From assembly GCA_025602915.1 (NCBI GenBank), contig JAHLJZ010000124.1, positions 1-54,641 of the forward strand: a stretch of 54,641 nt of DNA. The letters are read 5' to 3'. Source of the DNA: Paraphysoderma sedebokerense. Its lineage: Eukaryota; Blastocladiomycota; Physodermatomycetes; Physodermatales; Physodermataceae. This document shows positions 36,601-48,904 of this stretch, piece by piece. Position numbers and translations under genes: made by a program. Numbering within the stretch: the stretch's first letter is position 1; every line of letters starts with the position of its first letter. Below the pieces are notes generated by a model. That model was given only the letters and a program-made list of their open reading frames with translations, was not told the DNA's origin and made no database searches.

Positions 36601-39160
36601 TTTCCGGCGTCCAAACTATAGGCTATCTTCGTTCTAGATTCATTGTATTTGAGAAATGGAGTATTGGCTGCTAGCTCCCATTTTGGCGATTTCCATATCA
36701 GGAAAACTGAAGACTTGTTAGGTATTTGTTCGTTCTTTCCAAATCAAGCATTTGCGGAACATAAATTTTTTGAACAAACCATTATCGTTCGGATCGTTGG
36801 GTTGATCAATCACATTTCGTTCATTGCAGCATAACCACACTTGAATATCTTTAAAAGAAAATCTATATTCGTAAACGATGGGAATGAAAAAAGCAAAATC
36901 CGTTGGAGGCCCGAAAGTCCAATCTGATATAAGATCTTGAACTAAAGTAATATGATCACGGAGAATGGTCAATTTAGGGGAATGAAAGACCGGTTCAATC
37001 GTCCAAGTGCGCTCGGCATTCCATACGAGGGGAGTCCGCAACTTAAAATTAACCTAAACGAACAATAATGGTCAGTGATAGCATAGTCGGCTGAACTCAG
37101 GAGCCACACTTACTTGAACTTGGGTTGCCTCCAACAACTGCGAGTAATTGACGCTGCTAGAAATTGATACATGATCTAATTTCACTGCAATGTTATTGAC
37201 GTAACCACTTCTCGTATTTATCATCGGAATATTAATCGACACTGTGCTCCCGCTTTTAAATTTCACATCCACCCATCCATATGGTCTTTTAAATTTATTA
37301 CTTGCCAAGTTCGGATTTACGTCGGCCGGGGAGGTCGCAGCGGACGGAGTATTGAACTTTCCATCCTTAGAAAATTCACGAAGAGGAATGCGCCAGGTCG
37401 AGCTTCCTTCAAAGCGTATTAGGAATTTTAATGCTGTGTGAAGACGGAAGTCGCCGGGGGAGAGTGTCGGAGTGACGTCAAGAGAGCGATTTAAGGGGGG
37501 GAAAAAGAACTGTTGAATGCAGAACCTAAGGGCAGTAACATTGATTTAGTCATTGACATGAAAGTACGTTATTCAAATGCGTTCTACCTTTGCCGATCTG
37601 TCCAAGGGCCATAATTTAACACAGTATTTTTAAATACCAAATCCACACCCCACTCTGGATCAAGGTCTCCATTTCCAACATCGCCATCGATGTGGCCGCA
37701 TTTTTTTACCCCCACTCGATCGACTCTACCGACCACATCAACATAATATGTTAAACTAAGTTCTTGACATTCTATGACATTTGTTACCCTCCCATATTCC
37801 TCTGACGCGCCAGCAGGTTCCGCCGACTCAGCTTCTTCATCGTTGTTTCGATATCTAGCAAGGCCATGCCACTGATTGGAATGCTGTAGATAAAACGCAT
37901 TGTCAGGGGTATATCCGGACGATTTCGAACGATTAATCAATTGACGAATGTAATTAAAAGGGTTGCGGCGACCACTTTGAAACATAGGAGGTTAATTTAA
38001 GATAATATAGACCAGCCAGGTCAATCTGAAATCACGAACATATTAGGTTGGCTCCTGAAGTTATAAACCTGAGTGTTCGACAAAGGCTCTTTGTAGTCCA
38101 CGTTTGCTCGCACTTGTAACTTTGGAGACTGGTATTTTACCGATAGGACAGTTTTGTAACGGTCGTGAGCTGATCTTGCCTATGGTCGAAGAAGTTGTGA
38201 GTCATATCTTCAGAATTTAACGGCAATCGAATACAGAGTCGAATTGGAACTGGTGAATACCTGAACTGCCGCGTACGATCCTTCAGCACTGGTCCAATCG
38301 ATGATGACAATTGAAGGTACATCTGGATTACCGAGCATAATCGATCCTTTTCCCGACACAAACTCGATGGGTAGCAACTTCTTGAATAAGTCGTCATCAT
38401 TGGATGACATGGATCGCTCAGATTCGTTGCCTAAGTCAACTGAAAAGTGAACTCCTATCAGCACACACAGAATTTGAGCCATCGTGGTGTGGTAGAATTA
38501 CATGTACCATTAACTTGCTGTATCATATCCTCCGATATTGCGGCGCCCCCTTCATTTTGGTTGTACTTTTGCAGTGATTCTTCTACCCAATTATATATCG
38601 GTGTTCGATTATATATAATCCATTCGATCCCTTTTACTCGAAGCGCCACTCTGCAAGGGTATTCTTTTGAATCGGACTCTTCTCTTACTTTTAAAGTCCA
38701 GTAACGAAAGGTGATGTGTCCTTGAAGAATATAAATCGACTGATTACGAGAATAGTATCGCAAATTTCGGAAAGATATGCGGCCTCCGAGTAATGCAAAC
38801 TTAATCGACTCTATTTATCGAGGGACTAGTCATTAATTGATTCGGCAATATTCCTTCACGTCGCAGAACAACTTTATGGACTGAGAAGTCAAATAAATGA
38901 TTACTTTACGAACCAATTTCGATATGTGCACTGTACAATTTCCAAGTCCAATATGAAACAATCTTGCTAATGACGAATCCCAACAGCCTGTTAAAGTAAA
39001 ATAGAAAGAACAACATCACAATAACGATAACAAGGCAATAGACAAAAAATGTCCAAAATCGAATGTCAGGGTCTTGGCTCACATAATCCTCTGGATTGAA
39101 GTAGATTACTCGGGTCGGGGAAGGGCTGGTAGATGTTATTGCTGTTGTTGGGGATGACAT
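27695..39160 (-). CDS. CSF1: Csf1/BLTP1-family bridge-like lipid transfer protein
   Basis: This is the largest gene, 11.5 kb and roughly 3,300 residues, close to fungal Csf1 (about 3,000) and well below animal BLTP1/KIAA1109 (about 5,000). These rod-shaped proteins carry lipids along a hydrophobic groove at membrane contact sites. After a Ser/Thr-rich start there is one membrane span (FVYCLVIVIVMLFFLFYFN) and the signature RLLGFVISKIVSYWTWKLYS. The next exon gives KFALLGGRISFRNLRYYSRN and HITFRYWTLKVRE, highly typical of Csf1. The 5' third (34100-39160) is split by many 50-90 nt introns, while the 3' part (27695 to about 34060) is one exon of at least 2,119 codons. That exon ends in an acidic, Ser-rich tail. 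Repeated beta-rich segments are expected of the groove repeats. Exact exon ends in the middle were not all fixed. Confidence 0.92.
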
Positions 39161-39556
39161 CGCTCAATTGCAATTGCTATTCCTTTTAGGCAACCTATCA
39201 CTGAACGATACTGATAGCGGAAATTGAGTGGATTCCAAAAAAAAACGAACGACTTCGAAGGATAGAGATGCCGATTGTAAGAAAACTATAAAAGGTTCCG
39301 CCACTGCTATGAAGTCTGATCATGCCATATCCGCATCCGCACTAAAATTCGAATAGTTACGGTCTTCAAAATGGAAAGAGGAGAATTCAGCCACTTGAAC
39401 ACGAACAACACGAAAAGTTCCATCCAGCGCTCAATACGGGACGTTTCCTACATCTTATTTCCAAGACAAAGTTGTACAAAGCAATCGATAAAACAACAAT
39501 ATGAGTCGATCTATATTGCCTAGCGGTTACAAGTATTTATAATACAATTGTAATGA
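39161..39556. other. CSF1 promoter side and IDE-like 3' flank
   Basis: These 396 bp lie between the CSF1 start and the stop of the M16 protease, both on the minus strand. A TATAAAAG appears on the plus strand near 39287, pointing away from CSF1. No RNA gene could be supported downstream of it. Confidence 0.4.
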
Positions 39557-42500
39557 TTAGATCTTTGCTTTTATCTTCCCATTTCCTCCTCTGCTTGGTT
39601 CCTCCATGTAGGCGCTAATGTTCTTTAAAGCTGTTGCTGCTTCAGAAAGCGGCTTCGACATTTTGAATTGATCTAAATCATCCACTCTCTCGTTGTTACC
39701 TGGTAAGGTGAACATCCCAACATGGTTGACCATAGTGACTTCCGAAGTGGGTAGAACATCTCCAATAACACCGACGGGATCAGTTGAAACTTTATTTTCG
39801 GAAACGGGAGATACTGCAAAAGCTCTTCGCAGTTCAGCCACTAATTCGTCATGCGTTAGAACCTTATTTCCCTCGGCAGTCTGAGTTGGCAAAGTCAAGG
39901 CTCGGACGATATTTTCCACTGTCTCTTCAGTAATTGGCAAATCTTGATCTACCATCGACTGTAAATCTTGAAGTGTTGTCTCTAAACCGAGTGAATTGAG
40001 ACAAGAATGTACAAGTGAAAGATGCGGGTTGCTCGGAGTGCGTCGAGATCGGAGATGCACGCTGAGTTTTCGGCTATACTGTGATTCAGGAGCAATATGG
40101 GATTCGTAAAAGTCGATGATTTTGGAGAGCGAAAGCTTTCGCAAGGCGTCGACATCGTCCTCGACTGCCGGGAGTAAGTTAGTACGTACTGCATGACGGG
40201 AAAATATTAAAAATAGACCAAATCACGCACTTTGGTCAAAATCATAATAAGACCAGCTGATGTAGGACCAATAGCGATTAGCTTGCTGAGACAAATTTTT
40301 GTCTTTTTCGGTTTTTTTAGCAATAAGAGAGTTGACATGTTGGATGAACTCTGCGTCTGGCATCGACTGGAGAATAGTCCTTAATTTCTTTAAGAATTCG
40401 ACTATCCGATTTTCGAGATAAACTGAATCCCTCTCGCTTTGAATCAAAACTCTAAATCCAGTCATCGTGGAGTGGCGAACTACCCCAGAGAAGACAAGAT
40501 AGCCCAATTGTTCGCGGGTCCTTAGAGAATCAAAGCACGGCTCTTGAGCGATTTGAGCAATAAGTGATAAAGGAGCTCGAACATTGGGATCCGATATCGG
40601 TCCAACCTGTAAAAGCAAACATCAATTGAAGTCGGGTACGACAATCTAGCAATGAGAAATGCTTACTTGCACAAAGTACTCGATAGCTGAGTTCACATTG
40701 TTTTCATCAGCAACAGGGTGGGTGTAAATATATGCCTTCCCTATAAAAAATGTTAGCCTTGCTGTTCACCCTAATTCAGTGCTGCTACTAACCCGGTGGG
40801 AGCACTATAGTTCGATTTCCAACCATTTGACTTTTTGCCAATGGCCTCGCATTTATCAGTTTCCCAATGTCATTAATTAAATCTTTCGTCGAGGTTGCGG
40901 AAATGCTCCCGTGCATTAATGCTTCATAATATCCATTGCTAAAAAAAGAAGGAATGAAAGATTGAACATCATTCACACTCAAGCCTTGAGACAATTAGCA
41001 CGCCAACACGCAACAAACTAAGCGAAAATTAAGATCATACCCTTCAATTCTTCGAGTTTTTCGTCATGGGTGAAGAGTCTTTCGGTCATCGCATATTGGA
41101 GATAGTATAAGGCATGTTGATATGGCGCTTCTTTCTTCCAGTTCGAATAGCTCCTCGCGACCTGCGAACACCATTTAGCCAAAAGTATATAAAGGTACGA
41201 TGATTAACTTACCTGCTCTTTTATTAGCTCAAATCGTTGGGGGTCGATTACTAATGATTTCATCTTCTCTACAATTTTGACGGTAAGAACCGACAATTTA
41301 TCGCTATAACCCGCAACATGAAGCTTAAAACCTTGTCAGTGAAGGCGAAGAAGCTTGTATCATGTTATTATTTATACCATAAGCCCATCAATTTGGGTAT
41401 CTAGTGAATAGGACAACCCGGCAACCTCGGCATCGTACGAAAATTCAGTAAGAGAATCACGAAGAAGTTCTGTGAACACTCTGTCAAAGGAAATTTGAAA
41501 TTAAAATAAAGGAAGGCAGAGAAACATGATGGCAAATACGTACTTAGATTGAACGGCTAATTTGGGGGTGGCGTAAGCTAACGGATTTCTAAATGCGAAA
41601 AAAAAGAAAGATTTTGGGACCTGAAAGCCATTTAACTGATGTATCATACCAAACTTGCAATACAACAGCAGACATACCCAAAATTGATCATCTTCCTTAT
41701 GCCAAAGCCGTCCCATCTCGGAATCTGATATTAATGTTGGACGGTTAACAGGCTACCAGATCTAGTTATTAGTAAATAAAGTGCGAAATCCCAAAAGTAA
41801 AGTTTGATACCTCTAAGGTGTGTCTGGACACATTGATATCTTTCGGCAAGAACGGATTTGGTTTCGGAAGATAAATATCCGGAATTAAAGGCGCATTCGC
41901 TAATTTCTGTATAAAGTTCGTAAGACCGAAGTCCCTCACATTCAATTGCCAGAAGGACCCACATTTTTCAGAGATGCGCTCATATCTTCGATTACATATT
42001 CTGTCCCGTAATACTTTTCTTTAATGACTCGATTGCTATCAAACGACTGCGACACGAGGGTAATTTTCAAATTTTCAGGATGAAGATAAGAAAGACATTC
42101 TTTAACAAGATCGGGCTGCCACTCGTACATCAGATTTGAGGCGGCTAGCGTTTCTTCGAAAGGGTACAACTTCTGTAATTTGCCAGCTGTCACGCAACAT
42201 GAACAAGATATGATTTAGAAGCTGTTTTGAATTGTCTATGGGAGCGAGACTATACATACCAGTTCGGCTAACATAGCTGCTGATATTTCCAATTTCCTTG
42301 AATTTGAAATCTAACTCGGCTATCATAGATACTTCATCATGAATCCATCTGTGAGGATTCGAGGAACCGAGAAGACGAATATAAGAAAAGACAGCCTCTA
42401 TGATGTCTTCATAATTTTCAAGTCCTTGTACGGTAAGATCAATTGATATCTGTAATAGGAGTCTCAGAGTAATCCGATGTTAAGCAATATGAGAATCTAT

Positions 42501-43980
42501 CAAACCTTGAAGGACGCAAAGTTATAGCCACCGCTGGAGCCTCCGGCAGATAAATTATTCGCCCAACCTTTCTTCTTCAAGAAAGAGAGAAGGCTGCCCT
42601 CCCCTTCGTGTCCGATAAGATGAGACAAATATCGTTGAGGCTGAAATTTCCACATACACATTGGTCAGTAAGACAGCATATTTTGCTAATAGATTACCAG
42701 CATCGTCTTACTTTGGAGCGCCACCACTGATCGTAATTTGGAGTAGGGAACATGAGTTCCAACAGCCTCAGATCCTTCACAGGTCGTACCTTAACTACTC
42801 TCTATGAGTATGAATCATTGTGTGAGCAGCCAAAAAGTATACTCCAACAGGATTGCCACGTAATACAGCACCATTAATTGCTTTTTAGTTAGAGGATGCT
42901 CTGTTACTAAGCTTCCCGGGATGGCAATATTCTTGTCAGAGATGCCACTAAATTTCGTTACCACCCATTCCGTAAGGGTATCGAGGTTTTCTGTTTCAAT
43001 TAATTAGTTGGGTATAATGAGCTAAAAAGGCTGTAACATGACAAACCTCGTCCCAGAACGACAAGTTTCATAATATTAGCCGAATAGTATTGATCGTGGA
43101 ACTTCATCAGCTCATCCCTTACGTTTAACCCCGCCTTTTCGGGATCCACTTTCAATGTATCTAAACTACCTGTGCCAAACTTACAATAGGGATGATTTGG
43201 ATCTGAAAGGGCCTTTTCTAGCTGATGCAATCTCCAAGAGTCTGACTGCAAATTCTTCTTGTGTTCACTATCGACCGCCTTCATTTCTCTTTCAGTAGCC
43301 GATTCAGTGAACAAAGGGGAGATGAAAAATTGCGAAAATCTGTCAAGTGCTCCTTCAAAAGCGTCGGGCTTCACTTCGAAGTAATAGTTTGTATTTTCTA
43401 AACTAGTGAACGCATTTGAATATCCACCGTTCTTGGCTAGATACTGTGTACACGATGAGTTGAGAGAATCTCAATTTATTGACGTAAATCACTAACCTCC
43501 GAGTAGTCATTCTCCTTTGGATACTTCTCCGTTCCCATAAAGAGCATATGCTCACAGAAATGTGCAAGACCTGTGTTATTGTACAAAATATTGTCAACCG
43601 ATAATAAATGACGTATATTCAGCCACCTTTCACTCACCTTGGACGTTTTCTGGATCATGTAGGAATCCAACATGGACATCTAAGGCAGCGGAGGCTTTGT
43701 CTGTTTCGTTATCGTGAATTACTAGAGCAGTAAGGTTATTCTTAAGTTGTATAATACGGTAGGCTCTGTGATCGACGTCTGGCTTCACGATGTTTTCGAA
43801 GGAGCGCAGTTGCGACATGTTTGAGTGGTATCGGTAGAGCGATGAAGTAAACGATCTAGATTGCGAGAGAAACGCAGGGCAAGTCTGGACAGGGAATGGA
43901 ATGTGGGAAAGAATAGGTCTTGTTGCTGTGAGTAACAAAAGTCCGAGGGAATGTCGTGCGAGTATCATCGGCTTCATCAA
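39557..43980 (-). CDS. Insulin-degrading-enzyme-like M16A zinc metalloprotease
   Basis: This is a large inverted-zincin peptidase of the insulysin/Ste23 group that degrades short peptides inside a closed chamber. The active site reads [20 protein letters not shown] (H-x-x-E-H), with the third zinc ligand in AVDSEHKKN. The family landmarks KYCKFGTG-like ([15 protein letters not shown]), [17 protein letters not shown]-like and [12 protein letters not shown] segments follow. The C-terminal quarter has the R-K-L-S strand and a PLSEAA segment, then a short tail rich in Gly and Lys. The N-terminus from 43980 is Arg- and hydrophobic-rich with few acids, as in a mitochondrial presequence. A second in-frame Met ([10 protein letters not shown], near 43818) starts just where the mature enzyme would. 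Many short introns are present. Start choice and localisation are inference. Confidence 0.93.
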
Positions 43981-44084
43981 TTAAGCGCTCTTGGGAGGGA
44001 ATGTCAGTCCGGAGTTGTCCAAGATCACGTTCTGTTCTTCGCTCTTTACAATCTACAACATCCATATATCATATCTACAATAAA

Positions 44085-46005
44085 TTAAGCTTGTTTACAA
44101 CTTTGATCGCCTTTGCCCCTTAATACCTCTCGAAGCAATGCCCGATCATCTTCAATACAGCGTTCCTTCTCCAGGCAGTCAAACTCGATCGCTCCTTCAG
44201 CAGCGACATCTCTCAGTAAAATATTATTTGCCTCCAGCTCACTGACAGTGCTTCCTAGCATCCTTCGCCGTTTTTCCTGCATATCAAAAGATAAAATGTC
44301 TTTGTCACCGCTAGCAAATTGTTCTGATAACTTCAAGTTTGAACCAGAGTCATGCATGGTCTCTGCTGGCTGCGATGGTCTCAAATCCGTAGAATGAGCG
44401 CTGCGAATATGTCTGTCTAGGTCATACGTTCGTTTAAAACGACGAAGACAGCCCTGAGTCCCGTAAAATGGACAAATAATGGATCTACTATTTTCATATT
44501 CAGCCCCTGTGATATCAGCTGCTAGATTCCCTTCAACCGAATCCTGTAGTATGGAGACAAAAATTAGTCGAAAAATCAGCGAATCTCATTAACATAGACT
44601 TACAAGTTCAGTCGCATTATCATTAGACAGAATTGCCTTCGCACAAGAATTTTGATGTCGGTTGAGCACGTGTTTGTAGCTGAAAGCCTTTTGACATTGC
44701 GAACATACGTAGGGTTTAATTCCGCGATGCACGACCCGGATATGTGTGTTTAAATTTTTTTCCTGAAAAGGAAAAATATTAGAAACGTTCTACAAAAAAA
44801 AGGAGCAGACAGTACGCACCTTTGTAAATACTTTTCCGCATTCCTTTCCGTCACTATCCCATGTACATTTAAATCGCTGTTTTTCTATGCCCAATTCTGT
44901 CCAGTACTCGTCGTGAGTCTTCAAATGTTCGTTCAGAGTACTCTGAGTACTAAATAATTTTAAACAGAAGCGACACGAAGGTTGGCTTTTATGCGTTTGA
45001 TTTATATGGGATTGAAGTTTGGTCCAAGTTGAAAAGGCTTGAAGGCATAAACGGTGGCCGCAATGGTACCGGGCAGTCTCTAATGATACATATGTTAATG
45101 AATGTTTACAATAAAAAGAGCACAGCATAAACTACCATCGTGGGTATCTAAATGTTTCTTTAACTTCTGATTTGTCTTAAAAGATTTATCACACTTCGTA
45201 CATGGGTAGGGATGTTTCCCAGTGTGATCGGACAAATGTTTCCGTAGCTGATGATGCTTTGCAAAAGTGAGTGAACACAGCGCGCACTGTAACAACGTCG
45301 TCATTAGTCGCCTAAATCTAATCGTTATTGTCAGCCAAGTAAACTATCCTTCACCTGATAAGTTTTGTCGGCCTTGTGAACTTTCTGATGACGTCGTAAA
45401 TGGTATCTTGTTGCAAAGCAATTATGACATTTCAAACCTGAATTTGGACAAACATGATTGCATTTAAATGGTTTTGGATTATTCGGGTCATGCGATAAGC
45501 AGTGAACTTGAAGATGTTCTTTCCTTCGATATGACTTGCCGCAATTTGGGAAGGGGCATTTGAAAGGGCGCTATTTAAATTGTCAATCTTCAGCGCAACA
45601 TAGTTGAATTAAACACTGCCACCAAAAATAATGAGCAATCCAAACCTCTCCGGTGTGTGATAATATATGTAGATCTAGCTTTGACGGTTTGGTGTAAGAT
45701 TTCTCGCAGCCCACATAAGGGCACCGATATGGTCGCGAGAGCAATTTCGATTCACTAATGGTTTCAGTCGTTATATTCTGGGTAGGCGGAGGACTTCCAA
45801 AATTATATGGGCTAGACTCTTCCCCAAGAACAGATTGCTCATCATAAACTGAAGAACAATAATCTTCATGGAATTGGTTAGAATCAGAGTCAATATCATC
45901 TATCGTCCTTTCCGCTAGACATTCGATGGTGTTTCCGTGATGTCGTTTGCATACCTGGGTGTAGGTAGACACGCTGCGAGATCGTTTCAATAATAAAGGA
46001 GACAT
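44085..46005 (-). CDS. TFIIIA-like protein with ten C2H2 zinc fingers
   Basis: This looks like the RNA polymerase III factor TFIIIA, which binds the 5S rRNA gene and 5S RNA. After an acidic N-terminal region, ten C2H2 fingers can be read. They begin with YRCPYVGCEKSYTKPSKL, then FKCPFPNCGKSYRRKEHL, a third with long spacing (CPNSGLKCHNCFATRYHL), and YQCALCSLTFAKHHQL. YPCTKCDKSFKTNQKL follows, then four more, including CTWDSDGKECGKVFTKEKNL and YVCSQCQKAFSYKHVL. After a linker comes the tenth, ICPFYGTQGCLRRFKRTYDL. TFIIIA usually has nine; an extra distant finger is also seen in fungal TFIIIA, where a long spacer is typical. Finger spacing and the large linker before the last finger support the assignment over a generic Zn-finger factor. 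A C-terminal helical acidic region closes the protein. Several exons are joined by 60-90 nt introns. Confidence 0.8.
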
Positions 46006-46083
46006 TTCGCCAATGATGGACGATCGCCGATAATGCGGAGTGCCCGCGATGAAGGAAAGTTGTTATTTAGCTATTTACAAAAT

Positions 46084-46089
46084 CACGTG
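46084..46089. promoter_or_regulatory. CACGTG box upstream of the TFIIIA-like gene
   Basis: A perfect CACGTG (context AATCACGTGTTC) lies about 79 bp upstream of the TFIIIA-like start codon, in the 120-bp gap before the next minus-strand gene stops. The distance is similar to CACGTG boxes near DTD2, REXO4/MMUT and the KNL2-like gene. Confidence 0.5.
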
Positions 46090-46125
46090 TTCAGTATCTA
46101 CAGCAACCGTAAGATGCTCCATATT

Positions 46126-47568
46126 TCAGACCCACAACCCATGCAAACTCTCGGTTGGGAATTGTCCCTTCTTAAAATGCAAATCGGCAAAAACTTTCTC
46201 GTCTAATGATTTTGCATCCTTTAAATTTATCCCACTATCTTCTTCTTCTTTTATCTCTTCATTTTTGATTTCTTCACCGACAGACCCCAGTTCTTCCACG
46301 ATGTCGTGACTCGACCCAATGAAGAGAAGCTCGCATCCTTCAAAATTCAGAAAGGACGGTGGATTCGTAGCAATAAATCTGCGCCCAGCAAAAAGCTGCT
46401 CCATCTGTTCAGGATAGTGAGCTTTCTTTTCTGGGCCGAGGCCAGCATACATAGGATTTGATGTTTGCGGATTCTGTTGTCGGTAGTAAGCTTATCATTA
46501 GCATTTCATAGATACTAGATAAGAATTTAAGCCATAATGTGTGCAACTGTTTACCTTAACCGATAGTATAAAGCTCCCTTCTTTCCGAACATTAAAAGCT
46601 TTCTGCACTTCCCCTATTGGCCAATCTTAGTCAGGTATCCAGCTACGAACACTGAGTGAGCTGAAATATGTGCTTCACTTGCCTGGTTCATGGGGGATTT
46701 CCAAAACATAAGCAAGATGAGTATGATCCTGATGTTTGACAATTCCATAAACCCCTTCGCCCAAGGGACGACACGATTCCAAATGTCTGGTCCCTCTAGT
46801 GGAAGTTTCATATGTTTCTTCCTTCAAGTATTCTTGCGCAGAGATAGTGCAAGGTTAACCAATCAATAAGTTGTTTTTCCATCTCTTGATATAGCCTACC
46901 TGCCAATTGTTCAATGTCCTCGCTAACTTTCAGTACAAAACCCCAATAACGCGCTCGCTGATCTGTTTCTGGCAACTTTTTTTTAGCGACAACAATCAAT
47001 CTGACCAAGCTTTCCGATGTATCTGTCTGACCCTTTTTAAACGGCACAAGAGCCATATACATCCTCTGAACGTCGGATAAATCGTGCGCTTCGTGCCGTT
47101 CCACCTCGATTTCATCTGTTAGCCTATCTGCATTGTCGCGTCACGTCTTCAAAAGCCATAGCAAACCTTTGGGCGATAGAAAAAGAAAATGTGACCTTCC
47201 TCAAGCAAAGGCTCATCTAACGGCGCAGTGGGAAATTTGAAAATTTCATTGATATTCTTCGTAGTACCCTTCGCTTCCTTTGCGTCTTCTTCATCGTAAT
47301 GGCCATGTTCATTTTCCGCTTTAACCGGACCGAGTCGTATGATTCGAGATCCAATTTTCATTTTCATTACTTCCGCGTCCGTTAAACTTAGTGACTCCGT
47401 CAAGGGTTCTGAACCCTCGACTTTAACGGAGTCTTGAATCTCTCTGCCTCGAAGCAGATCGATGTCAGTTAATTCGTGTAATTTTTTTTGCTTTTTACTC
47501 TGCTCTCCCGTAGATGTGTCTTCGGCATGGCGTTTTGCAAGAGCCTTGCTGCGTCGGGTCAGTGGCAT
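46126..47568 (-). CDS. Conserved protein of unknown function (often mis-labelled BTB-domain factor)
   Basis: The protein has a basic low-complexity start (MPLTRRSKALAKRHAEDTS) with a KKQKK nuclear-localisation-like patch. A conserved domain follows, which I recall from fungi and bacteria: GHIFFFYRPKVERHEAHDLS, RMYMALVPFKKG, LIVVAKKKLPETDQRARYWG, TYETSTRGTRHLESCRP, GEGVYGIVKHQDHTHLAYVL and FILSVKNPQ. In ascomycete databases relatives are sometimes labelled BTB-domain transcription factor, but no BTB fold is visible here. No catalytic residues are known to me. The tail is acidic (EEIKNEEIKEEEDSG). Four or more exons are joined by short introns, including one with a GC-AG boundary. Function is unknown. 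Confidence 0.8.
46614..46682 (-). other. GC-AG intron in the conserved unknown gene
   Basis: This 69-nt intron starts with GCAAGT instead of GT and ends in CAATAG. Splicing joins codons for HEP and GEVQKAF in frame, the order expected for the family. GC-AG introns with an otherwise strong donor are a known minor class spliced by the ordinary spliceosome. Confidence 0.7.
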
Positions 47569-47723
47569 ACTGAATTATTAGCACCCTTTGGCCTGTGTAG
47601 CTATTTCGTTGAATTGGAAGAGGAAGAGGATGTCCGAACTTGTCCACAGGGTTATCAGTCTCCGCCTGCCGAAATGACGTCACGTCAGAGACTGTGAGTT
47701 TATTTTACTTGCATTGCTATTGT

Positions 47724-48758
47724 CTAAGAAACAGAGCCGCAATCGCTTATCCAAACAAGTTGTGTAGGAACCTCTCCTTCACCCGCAACAGCATTCAACT
47801 TTTCAAGGACCTCCAGGCCCTCTATCACTTTCCCAAATACAACATGCTTACCCTCCAGTTTACTGTATTTCTTGGCATCCGGTGATAGTGTAATGAAAAA
47901 CTGAGACGTATTGCTGTTCCGCCCGCTGTTGGCCATAGCTTTTGGACATATTTCAGGTCAAAACAGCGTAGGAAAGTGTGCATGAAAGTCTAAAAGATTC
48001 AAACCGACAACTCCTTTGCCTTGGTTAAAAAGCCCTTTCTTAAGTCCATTTTTCTCATCAGCGAACGTTCCGTTATATATTGAATCACCCCCTGAACCGT
48101 CTGAAGCCAGCGGTTAAAGACATAGTTGAATTTAGCGAGTGGAACATAGTAAGCTCACCTTTCCTGGTGAAATCTCCACCCTGTGCGATGAAATCTTTCA
48201 CTATCCTGTGGATTGGAGCACCTTTATAATGGAGCTTGGCTGTTCGTACGCTTTTTGAAAATCCTTTTGAACCTGCAGGGAATGTTAGGATAAAGCAGAT
48301 GCCAGCTCAAAGGAAAATCTGTACCTGTACAGAGAGCATAAAAATTTTCACAAGTTTTAGGGCATTGTTGCTCATCTAATTCAATGACGATTTTCCCAGC
48401 AATCAGGCTTGGCGGGTCATGGAAAATGGGTTCGTCCTGATGTTCGGTTAATGATCTAAACACACTCTGTCGGGGGGTTCATATGTGCAAACCTTCATGC
48501 CCGTATGTTGCCATCCTTCAGTGAAAATTTCTTTGTCCTCATCAGACATAGTGTCCAAGGATTCACTACATACGCCATACTTCCTCGCCTCTTTGTTGAA
48601 GAAAGCCTTGGTGCGCTTGAACCTGTCTAGATGGGCCTCGTAAAGGGCCTGGTCCCCTATGCTGCCAGATAATGGTTACTAATGCACTGCTCGTACATAG
48701 GAAAGTTCGCCTAAGTGTAGACTTGCCTAATTTCTAAGTACACTTTTCTGCCAGACAT
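47724..48758 (-). CDS. Cyclophilin-type peptidyl-prolyl isomerase with an inserted helical segment
   Basis: This is a cyclophilin that catalyses proline cis-trans isomerisation. It starts [15 protein letters not shown], matching the first beta strand, and the second strand is [20 protein letters not shown]. Between them lies an extra segment of about 60 residues ([20 protein letters not shown] and following), predicted helical; in ordinary cyclophilins this loop is only a few residues. The core has [22 protein letters not shown] (catalytic Arg, Phe and Gln kept), then [29 protein letters not shown] and [15 protein letters not shown]. The tryptophan that binds cyclosporin in human CypA is replaced by Lys/Ser, so weak drug binding is expected. 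There is no signal peptide. Exons are short and the first intron is GC-AG. Confidence 0.9.
48662..48726 (-). other. GC-AG intron in the cyclophilin gene
   Basis: This 65-nt intron begins GCAAGT and ends GGCAG. It joins codons for YLEI to SIGDQAL, keeping the first cyclophilin strand intact. A GT donor that preserves the frame was not found. Together with the neighbouring gene this makes two GC-AG introns within 2.2 kb. Confidence 0.7.
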
Positions 48759-48904
48759 GCCACAAGCAAGAGAAAAAGTTGACGTGAGAGGGACAACCCA
48801 AGGCACGGTTTATATGAGCGTGCAGTAAGAATTTTTTTACAAGTAAAGTGTATATACAAATGTTGACTATGGGCTTAATTTATAAATGTTGTAATTTGGA
48901 GTAG

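Noticed and set aside
39285-39420. Small RNA gene after a plus-strand TATAAAAG
   Set aside because: No snRNA, 5S or tRNA signature follows the box, and such a box is expected by chance in AT-rich DNA.
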